A stretch of DNA of 5,380 bases, taken from positions 1 to 5,380 of the forward strand of contig DAIDOU010000240.1 of assembly GCA_027458945.1 (NCBI GenBank), read 5' to 3'. How positions within the stretch are numbered: the first letter of the stretch is position 1; the number at the start of each line of letters is the position of its first letter. Shown here piece by piece: positions 1 to 5,380 of this stretch. Made by a program: the position numbers and the translations under genes. The stretch is from Acidobacteriota bacterium (GTDB lineage: Bacteria; Acidobacteriota; Thermoanaerobaculia; Thermoanaerobaculales; Thermoanaerobaculaceae). The notes under the pieces are model-generated. The model saw nothing but the letters and a program-made list of their open reading frames with translations, made no database searches and was not told the DNA's origin.

Positions 1-3000
1 GGGTGACGGTGTACTTCCCGGCCGGGAGCAGGAAGCGGCCGCGGCCCAGGGTGCGCAGGCGCTGGCCGTCGCGCCACGCCTCCTGCACGTCGGTGGCGAG
101 CTGGAGCACGATCGGGGTCGGGGTGTCGATCGCCCAGCCGCCGCCGCTTCTCGTGACCTTGGTGCGCGCCGCGTACGCCGACGGCAGGAACGGGAGGTCC
201 TGCTGGTTGATGCTGGACTCGGAGTAGATCGCGACGCGCCGGGCGCCGAGCGCCGCCGAGTGGACGAGCCACGCCGCCTCGGTGCCGGTCTGGATCCTGG
301 TCGGAAACGGGGTGATCGCGTTCTCGGCGCGGAACGAGAGGATGTTGAGGTCGAGCGCGAGGTGCGCCGGGTCGACGAGGTCGGCGTAGCGGGCCGCGAT
401 CCCCTGGTACCGGCGCGGGTCGGTCGACCACATGCGCTCCGGGTCCTCGACCTGGAGGCGGAAGTCGTACTTCGCGCCCAAGGCCGCGATCTGCCTCGCG
501 TCCACGCCCAGCCAGGTGCGCAGCTCGGGGTCGGCGAGGCTGTCGAGGACCGTCACCACCGTCTCGAACCCCTGCTTCTCCCGCGCCACCGACTGCGCCA
601 TCGCCAGCATCGCCTCGTGGAACTGCACGTTCTTGGCGACCCGGTATTTGACGAACTCGGCGAGCGCCGCCGGGTCGCGCCGCCAGTAGCGCGGCGAGGC
701 GTGGTCGAACAGCTCGACCGGGTCGAAGCCGTACTTCTGGTGGAACTCGCGCCGCGCCGACGGGTGGAACGGGGTGAACAGCTCGGGGTCCTTGGTGCCG
801 CGGCCGCCCTCGAAGTAGAGCTCGCCGATGTCGACGCCGTCCCAGTCCGCGCCGGTGAGGAGCTGGCGGTAGAGCTCGGTGACGGCCGCGAGGCACGCCG
901 GGTCGGTGAGCGCGACCGGGTAGCGCCACGAGGGGCGCACGTCCTCGCCCTTGTAGTTCTTCTCCCGCCACTCCGGGTGGTCCTGCCAGAACTTCTGGTT
1001 CACCTGCGGCGGCTCCAGCCAGCAGTAGACGAGGATGCCGTTGGCGTGACAGAGGGCGATGAGCTTGCCGTAGTCGTAGCTCCACTTGGCGTACTGGTGC
1101 CACCCGCCGACGTGGAGGATGCGGATGCCGGCCGCGGCCCAGCGGGTGACCAGCTGCTCGATGCTCACGGTGTGGCGGAAGCCGGGGTCGAAGAACATCT
1201 CGAGCTGCTCGCGGCGGACGAGCGGGGTGAGCCCGAAGAACTTGCCCACCTCGCTCGCGAGGTACGGGTAGCGCGAGTAGCCGCCGTTGCTCGCCGGGTC
1301 GAAGCGGGTGCCGAAGAAGATGAACCGCCCGGCCCCGAAGCGCCGCCCGATCACGACCGCGATCCCGGTCACGTCGTCGGTGGCCAGGATCTCGTCGCCG
1401 TCGGCGGTCTCGAACTTGTTCATCACCTCGCCGGAGGTCCAGCGCAACGCCTCGTCCGGGTAGAGGCTGTCGCGCACCCGCTCGATCAGCAGCGTCGAGG
1501 GGAAGAAGCGGACGCCGAGCGCGGTGGCGAGGTCGTTGCGGAAGTCGGTGATCAGGTTGCCGCCGCCCCTGACGAACGCCTCCAGCGCCGCGACCTGCGC
1601 CGCGGTCAGCTGGTCGGCGACCGTGTACGGGACGATCACCAGGTTGTGGCCGGACGTGTCGATCGCGAGACCCGGCGTCAGCGGCACCTCCTCGACCGGC
1701 ATCGAGAGCGCCTGCAGCGGCGCGGCCAGGCTCGCCTGGTCGTTGGCCGCGCCGCCGGTGGCGCCCGGGTCGAACAGGGCGACGGCGTCGGCCGGCGCGT
1801 AAAAGCGCCGGCTCCGGAAGATCTTCGACAGCGCCTTCCCGGCGCGGCCCTTGGCCTTCTCCCACAGCGAGAGCGGCCGCTCGCGAAACTCCTGCGGCTC
1901 GGCGACGTAGATCCAGCGCGGCGGGAGCTGGACGTCGCGCTCGACCGTCCCGCGCAGCCGCGACGGCGACAGCTCGCGCCGCACGAGCTGGCCGTTGCCG
2001 TCGATCCACGACTCGCGCAGGTACTGGTCGGTGAGGGCGAGCTTGACCGTCGCGTGGCCGCTCACGATCGCGCGGTCGTCCATCACGACCGAGTTCGACA
2101 TCTCGCGCACGTCCACGAACGTGTAGCCGAGCGCCCGGATGCCGTCGACCAGGCGCGCCAGGCACTCGATCGGGAGGAACGGGTGGAAGAACGCCGAGGC
2201 GAACCCGTCGCGCACCGCGAGGTCCACCTTGGCGAAGGCGAGCAGCTTGTCGACGGACGCGTTCTCCTTGGCGATGTCGGGGTCGAGCGGGACGTAGCCG
2301 AGGTCCTCCGGAAGGATGCGCTGGCCGTAGATGTCGCGCTTGATGATGTAGGGGAAGTACTGGCTGAAGTCGAGGTTGTCGAGGACCAGCCGCTGCTCCA
2401 TCGCGGTCGAGAAGTGCTGCGCGAAGACGCCGTAGTCGAGCGTGGAGGCGGTGTAGTGCGGCGTCTCCCACACCAGCGGGTAGACGCCGTTCTTGACGCA
2501 CTCCGCGACGCCGTCGCGCAGCCGGCGGGTGACGTACTCACGCGAGTCCTCGGGCAGGATGCGGTTGCCGCTCTCGTCCCAGAACTCGTAGTCGGTCGCC
2601 GTCTCGCCCTTGTACTGGTGCGTGACGCCGTGCATGACGATCGTGCCGCCGTGCTCCATCATGTAGTGCAGCGCGTCGACGTAGTCCGGCTTCTCCGACA
2701 TCGCCACCCGCGTCTGCGACGCCGGGTTGACGTAGAACGGGATCACGCCGACGAGGAACGGGATCTTGCGGGCGTACAGCAGGTCGGCGACCGCGCGCAG
2801 GCTGGCCGGGTCGGAGAACGGATTGGTGTCCTCGATGCGGATGAGCGCCGAGTGGCTCCTCGGGTGGTCCTGGCCGAGGATGTCGTGCAGCAGGTCGGCG
2901 AAGTAGAGGTAGCGATCCGACTCGGTGGCGTACGAGAACGGCGAGTCGGCGATGCACCAGAACGAGCCGGAGCGGACCGCATACGGCACCGTGAGCTTGG

Positions 3001-3580
3001 CCCGGCTCGAGGTCGTGGTGGCGAGGACCTGGCAGCGCGCCGGGTCGGTCACCGCGAGCACGTTGGTCTTCGGTTCGGTCTTGGTGAAGTGAAACTCGCC
3101 CGCCTGCACCGAGTCGAACCCCGAGGTCGTGTCGAACCGCTCGACCGCGAAGCCGAACCGCGCCGGCAGGTCGAACGTCCTGCCGAACTCGACCAGCCCG
3201 CTGTTGAGCCAGACCAGCGTGTGCGTCGCCGCGTAGGCATCGCGCAGCAGCACGGGCGGCGGGTCGAACAGCTTCGTGAAGCCGACGATGAACGTGACGT
3301 CCGCCTTCGCGATCTCGCCCCCCCGGTACGCGCTCGACGGCAGCAGCGTGACCGCGGCGGAGAAGTGGCCGAGCAGCTGCTGCAGCTGCAGCGCGTCACC
3401 GAGCCCGCTCGCCACCGGCGTGGGGCCGGCCTCGTACACGACGAGCACCGTGGGGACCGCGGCCGCGGCCGGAGGCGGCGCGGCGGCGAGCGGCGCGGCC
3501 GCGAGGAGCCACGGTCCGAGGCCGGCGATGAGCCGCCGTGCGAGGCCGCGCGCGCGCCGCAGGGGTCGTCTCGATCGCAT
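1..3580 (-). CDS. Exported multidomain polysaccharide deacetylase (DUF2334-like) / glycoside-hydrolase-like protein, 3' end outside window
   Basis: The frame is open from ATG at 3580-3578 to the left edge (1193 codons, no stop). Residues 1-42 look like a signal peptide: Arg-rich start, LIAGLGPWLLAAAPLAA core, Ala-rich cleavage zone. Residues 43-230 form an alpha/beta module like the one preceding DUF2334 in other proteins (VLVVYEAG, QLLGHF). Residues 244-500 resemble DUF2334, a divergent polysaccharide-deacetylase fold: RIEDTNPF (E250, D251), MHGVTH (H317, H321 as H-x3-H metal ligands), VWETPHY (371-376) and FFHPF (464-468). A beta-rich stretch and a basic linker (574-593) follow. Residues 598-790 look like a class I glutamine-amidotransferase fold (LVIVPY, FVRGGGNLITDF, FGAGRFIFFGTRF). 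Residues 795-1110 look like a TIM barrel (FFDPGF, HPEW, LTDP, DGVDIGELYFEG) similar to COG1649/GHL10-type hydrolases. Residues 1134-1193 are beta-rich and probably close to the C-terminus. Likely role (inferred): deacetylation and cleavage of an extracellular polysaccharide. A GTG at 3604-3602 is an alternative start; the GGGGG before the ATG is a weak ribosome binding site. Hydrolase substrate and catalytic residues cannot be assigned. Confidence 0.93.
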   Translation of the reverse strand, partial: MRSRRPLRRARGLARRLIAGLGPWLLAAAPLAAAPPPAAAAVPTVLVVYEAGPTPVASGLGDALQLQQLLGHFSAAVTLLPSSAYRGGEIAKADVTFIVGFTKLFDPPPVLLRDAYAATHTLVWLNSGLVEFGRTFDLPARFGFAVERFDTTSGFDSVQAGEFHFTKTEPKTNVLAVTDPARCQVLATTTSSRAKLTVPYAVRSGSFWCIADSPFSYATESDRYLYFADLLHDILGQDHPRSHSALIRIEDTNPFSDPASLRAVADLLYARKIPFLVGVIPFYVNPASQTRVAMSEKPDYVDALHYMMEHGGTIVMHGVTHQYKGETATDYEFWDESGNRILPEDSREYVTRRLRDGVAECVKNGVYPLVWETPHYTASTLDYGVFAQHFSTAMEQRLVLDNLDFSQYFPYIIKRDIYGQRILPEDLGYVPLDPDIAKENASVDKLLAFAKVDLAVRDGFASAFFHPFLPIECLARLVDGIRALGYTFVDVREMSNSVVMDDRAIVSGHATVKLALTDQYLRESWIDGNGQLVRRELSPSRLRGTVERDVQLPPRWIYVAEPQEFRERPLSLWEKAKGRAGKALSKIFRSRRFYAPADAVALFDPGATGGAANDQASLAAPLQALSMPVEEVPLTPGLAIDTSGHNLVIVPYTVADQLTAAQVAALEAFVRGGGNLITDFRNDLATALGVRFFPSTLLIERVRDSLYPDEALRWTSGEVMNKFETADGDEILATDDVTGIAVVIGRRFGAGRFIFFGTRFDPASNGGYSRYPYLASEVGKFFGLTPLVRREQLEMFFDPGFRHTVSIEQLVTRWAAAGIRILHVGGWHQYAKWSYDYGKLIALCHANGILVYCWLEPPQVNQKFWQDHPEWREKNYKGEDVRPSWRYPVALTDPACLAAVTELYRQLLTGADWDGVDIGELYFEGGRGTKDPELFTPFHPSARREFHQKYGFDPVELFDHASPRYWRRDPAALAEFVKYRVAKNVQFHEAMLAMAQSVAREKQGFETVVTVLDSLADPELRTWLGVDARQIAALGAKYDFRLQVEDPERMWSTDPRRYQGIAARYADLVDPAHLALDLNILSFRAENAITPFPTRIQTGTEAAWLVHSAALGARRVAIYSESSINQQDLPFLPSAYAARTKVTRSGGGWAIDTPTPIVLQLATDVQEAWRDGQRLRTLGRGRFLLPAGKYTVT

Positions 3581-3702
3581 CGTGCCCCCAACGCGCCCGG
3601 TCACGCCGCTGCTGGCGGAGGGCCAAAGCGCCGTGCGAGCGTGATCATGGGCGGATGGTAGCACGCGGGTGCGGGCGTTTTCGCGTGTGTTACCGTCCCC
3701 GC
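3581..3702. promoter_or_regulatory. Divergent intergenic region between the deacetylase/hydrolase and GH-A-like genes
   Basis: The two large genes are transcribed away from each other, so both promoters should lie here or just inside the 5' ends. The region is 122 bases if the plus-strand gene starts at GTG 3703, but only 74 if it starts at ATG 3655. It contains the least GC-rich patch of the neighbourhood (TTTTCGCGTGTGTTACCGT, about 3679-3697) and a TGATCA palindrome at 3642-3647. On the minus strand TACCAT (3660-3655) is a weak -10-like hexamer without a matching -35. I see no convincing sigma-70 promoter pair or operator. The call rests on gene arrangement, not on motifs. Confidence 0.4.
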
Positions 3703-5325
3703 GTGGCGGCGATCTTTGCGGGCGGCCCGCGGTGGGCGAGGGCGGCGGCGGTCGTTCTCGGTCTCCTCGTGGCAACCGCGGCCCGGGCCGGCCCGCCGGC
3801 AGCCGCCGTCGCGGCCGGGCCGCGGGTCGGCTTCACGGTGCACTGGGACTTCTTCGCGAGCGCCGCCGAGGCGGACCGCTTGGTCGCGTTCGCGATCGCG
3901 AACGGCGCCGGGATCCTCAACGTCGTCCCCCCGCCGCACATCTGGGAGCAGCCGAGGAGCCTCGCGATCCTGCGCCGCATCTTCGCGACGGCCCGTCGCG
4001 ACGGGGTCGGCGTGGTGCTCAGCCGCATCGACGGCAGCTCGCTCCCGGACGCCGCCGGCGACCGCCGCAACTGGCTGTACACCAACGTGCTGACGAAGCG
4101 CGGGCGGCTGCCTTCGGGCCGGGAGACGCCCGACTTCTTCCTCGCGACGGTCGGCAACCCCGCGTACGAGCGCTGGCTCGAGGAGGAGACGGCGTTCTAC
4201 GCGAAGAACTTCTCGTCCGAGCCGGCGCTCGTCGCCTTCGGCGTCGGGATCTGCAACGAGCCGTTCGTCTCGCAGCGCGGCTCGCTGCTGTGCTGGGACC
4301 CGGACACCGACTCGTACGAGATCGGCCAGTACACGCCGGACACCGCGGCCGTCTGGCGGCGGTTCCTGGCGCGCCAGTACGGCGGCGTCGCCGCGGTCGA
4401 CCGCCGGTACGGCACGCGCTTCCCGGCGCTCGCCGCGGTGCCGCTGCCCACCTCCGAGCGCGACCCCGCGTTCGCGCGGGCGGCGCTCGCCTACTACGAC
4501 TTCGTCGCGGCGATCAACGACTGGGTCGTGCGGCGGCTCGACCGCTGCCGCGCGATCTGGCATGCGCGCGAGCGCCGCCGCGTGCCGTTCATGCTGCAGT
4601 TCTCGGGCTACCTGCCGGAGAAGTTCGAGAAGGGGCGGCCGGCGTTCGCGGCGCTCGACATCTTCGACTGGATGACGCGCGCCGACGCCCTCGGCCTTTC
4701 CGCGTACACCGACTGCGGCTACCCGGACCGGGGGCACGCGTCGGTCGTGGCGATGGTCAACTTCCTCCGCCTCGGGCGGATCCTGGGCAAGCCCGTGTAC
4801 GTGCTCGAGGGCGGCAACGAGTGCGACGGCGCGGTGCTCGACCCGGCCGAGCTGCGCTTCTTCGCCACCGTCGCCGCACCGCTGTCGCCGCGCAGCGTGA
4901 TCTACGAGTTCCTCAAGACGAGCTACACCGAGGCGTTCTCCACGTCGGCGGGGAAGCTGCTCGGCGCCGACTGGGAGCCGCGCCCCGCCGCCGTGGCCGC
5001 GGTGCGGGACGCGTTCGCGCTGGCCAGTTCGGCCAGCGGGGACGGCGGCACGACCTATGTGCTCGACGACCTCAACGGCCTGCCGGAAGACGCGCCGCTG
5101 CTCGCCGAGCGCGCTGCCCTCGCCCGTGCGGCCCTGGCGCGACCGCTCACGTTCGTACCGGTCGCGGCGCTGGCGCGCCTGCCCGCCGGCTCGGTGCTGG
5201 TCGTCCCCGGAGCCCGGCGCCGCGCCGCCCTCGCCGTGGCGCTCGCCGAGCGCGGGATCCGGGCGGCCGCCGCCGCGACCTTGCTGCCCGCGGTCACGCT
5301 CGCGGCACCGACTCCGCTACACTGA
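3703..5325 (+). CDS. Exported clan GH-A (GH5/GH42-like) glycoside hydrolase family protein
   Basis: About 540 residues. From GTG 3703 the N-terminus is a textbook signal peptide: short n-region with R10 and R13, a hydrophobic core (AAAVVLGLLVATA) and an A-R-A cleavage site after residue 29. The ATG at 3655 would add 16 residues (556 aa). Neither start has a clear ribosome binding site. Residues 41-430 read as a TIM barrel: strand 1 VGFTVHWD (42-49), strand 2 GILNVVPP, strand 3 VGVVLSRID, then the strand-4 motif GICNEP, where N185-E186 is the usual Asn-Glu acid/base of clan GH-A. VYVLEGGNE follows near the last strands, with E369 as candidate nucleophile (E373 the alternative). Residues 210-249 (YTPDTAAVWRRFLARQYG...DRRYGTRF) resemble the helical segment after the acid/base in GH42 beta-galactosidases. 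Residues 450-540 form a small alpha/beta domain (TTYVLDDLNG, GSVLVVPGA) of unknown role. The protein should be periplasmic or secreted and act on a beta-linked glycan; the exact family and substrate are not determinable here. It is divergent from the deacetylase gene and 14 bases from the next gene, so probably first of an operon. Confidence 0.88.
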   Translation: MAAIFAGGPRWARAAAVVLGLLVATAARAGPPAAAVAAGPRVGFTVHWDFFASAAEADRLVAFAIANGAGILNVVPPPHIWEQPRSLAILRRIFATARRDGVGVVLSRIDGSSLPDAAGDRRNWLYTNVLTKRGRLPSGRETPDFFLATVGNPAYERWLEEETAFYAKNFSSEPALVAFGVGICNEPFVSQRGSLLCWDPDTDSYEIGQYTPDTAAVWRRFLARQYGGVAAVDRRYGTRFPALAAVPLPTSERDPAFARAALAYYDFVAAINDWVVRRLDRCRAIWHARERRRVPFMLQFSGYLPEKFEKGRPAFAALDIFDWMTRADALGLSAYTDCGYPDRGHASVVAMVNFLRLGRILGKPVYVLEGGNECDGAVLDPAELRFFATVAAPLSPRSVIYEFLKTSYTEAFSTSAGKLLGADWEPRPAAVAAVRDAFALASSASGDGGTTYVLDDLNGLPEDAPLLAERAALARAALARPLTFVPVAALARLPAGSVLVVPGARRRAALAVALAERGIRAAAAATLLPAVTLAAPTPLH

Positions 5326-5329
5326 GGTC

Positions 5330-5334
5330 GGGAG
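5330..5334 (+). promoter_or_regulatory. Ribosome binding site for the gene starting at 5340
   Basis: GGGAG, within GAGGTCGGGAG, lies five bases before ATG 5340 and directly after the stop codon of the GH-A-like gene. It is the clearest Shine-Dalgarno sequence in the window and supports both the start at 5340 and close coupling to the upstream gene. Confidence 0.6.
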
Positions 5335-5339
5335 CCATC

Positions 5340-5380
5340 ATGGAGCGAAGCGATGCGCGCGTCTTCCGGCCGGTGCCGGT
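5340..5380 (+). CDS. Start of an unidentified downstream gene (3' truncated by window edge)
   Basis: An ATG at 5340-5342 opens a frame that runs off the right edge after 13 codons (MERSDARVFRPVP). It follows the stop of the GH-A-like gene by 14 bases and has GGGAG five bases upstream, so it is probably co-transcribed with that gene. The visible residues are polar and basic with no signal peptide or membrane segment yet, suggesting a cytoplasmic N-terminus. The family cannot be recognised from so few residues. In the inferred polysaccharide context a glycosyltransferase or a regulatory/export subunit would be unsurprising, but nothing visible shows this. Confidence 0.55.
   Translation, partial: MERSDARVFRPVP

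Noticed and set aside
2083..2982. Several minus-strand frames of 79-152 codons, rich in Ser/Arg/Thr or Arg/Pro
   Set aside because: They lie within the deacetylase gene in alternative frames, and their composition is that of frame-shifted GC-rich coding sequence.
3563..3580. Twin-arginine (Tat) signal reading of MRSRRPLRR in the deacetylase N-terminus
   Set aside because: S-R-R-P-L-R only partly matches S-R-R-x-F-L-K. The hydrophobic core begins about 10 residues later after more arginines, so an ordinary Sec signal with a basic n-region is at least as likely.
3601..3648. Minus-strand mini-frame MITLARRFGPPPAAA upstream of the deacetylase gene, as a possible leader peptide
   Set aside because: It has no ribosome binding site and no attenuator-like hairpin or repeated regulatory codons. 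A 15-codon frame is expected by chance here.
260..3661. Long plus-strand open frame of 1133 codons
   Set aside because: It is codon-aligned antisense to the minus-strand gene, whose translation shows a signal peptide, conserved motifs and normal amino-acid variety. The plus-strand translation is low-complexity and domain-free.
3601..4737. Minus-strand open frame of 378 codons
   Set aside because: It is a shadow of the GH-A-like gene in codon register and Arg/Val/Glu-rich without motifs. The opposite strand has clear catalytic motifs.
5318..5323. TACACT as a -10 element for the gene at 5340
   Set aside because: It matches a sigma-70 -10 in part, but there is no acceptable -35 at 16-18 bases upstream and it overlaps the end of the preceding coding sequence. 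Co-transcription is the simpler reading.

Overview
This is a very GC-rich bacterial window. Nearly every codon of the two large genes ends in G or C, and codons such as TTA, CTA and TCA are essentially absent. Both large proteins begin with secretion signals, so they should act outside the cytoplasm. The content fits a high-GC Gram-negative lineage (a deltaproteobacterium/myxobacterium or another high-GC soil phylum) better than a Gram-positive, but the sequence alone does not fix the taxon.

Layout: positions 1-3580 are filled by one long minus-strand gene whose 3' end lies beyond the left edge (1193 codons visible). A short divergent intergenic region follows, about 3581-3702. A plus-strand gene of about 540 codons runs to 5325. 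After a 14-base gap with a good ribosome binding site, a third plus-strand gene starts at 5340 and leaves the window after 13 codons.

The minus-strand gene encodes a modular exported protein: signal peptide, an N-terminal Rossmann/flavodoxin-like module, a DUF2334-type polysaccharide-deacetylase-like domain with an H-x3-H motif, a basic linker, a second glutamine-amidotransferase-like module, a TIM-barrel glycoside-hydrolase-like domain and a C-terminal beta-rich domain. The divergent plus-strand gene encodes a second exported TIM-barrel protein, of clan GH-A type (GH5/GH42-like), with two recognisable candidate catalytic glutamates. A deacetylase joined to a glycosidase, next to a further glycosidase, recalls the periplasmic modifying enzymes of synthase-dependent exopolysaccharide systems (PgaB, PelA). 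The most economical reading is part of an exopolysaccharide or cell-surface polysaccharide locus. No synthase, export or c-di-GMP-binding gene is visible, so this role is an inference from domain content.

The longest stop-free stretch on the plus strand (260-3661) is an antisense shadow of the minus-strand gene and is not annotated as a gene. No RNA genes, insertion sequences, CRISPR arrays or convincing terminators were seen.
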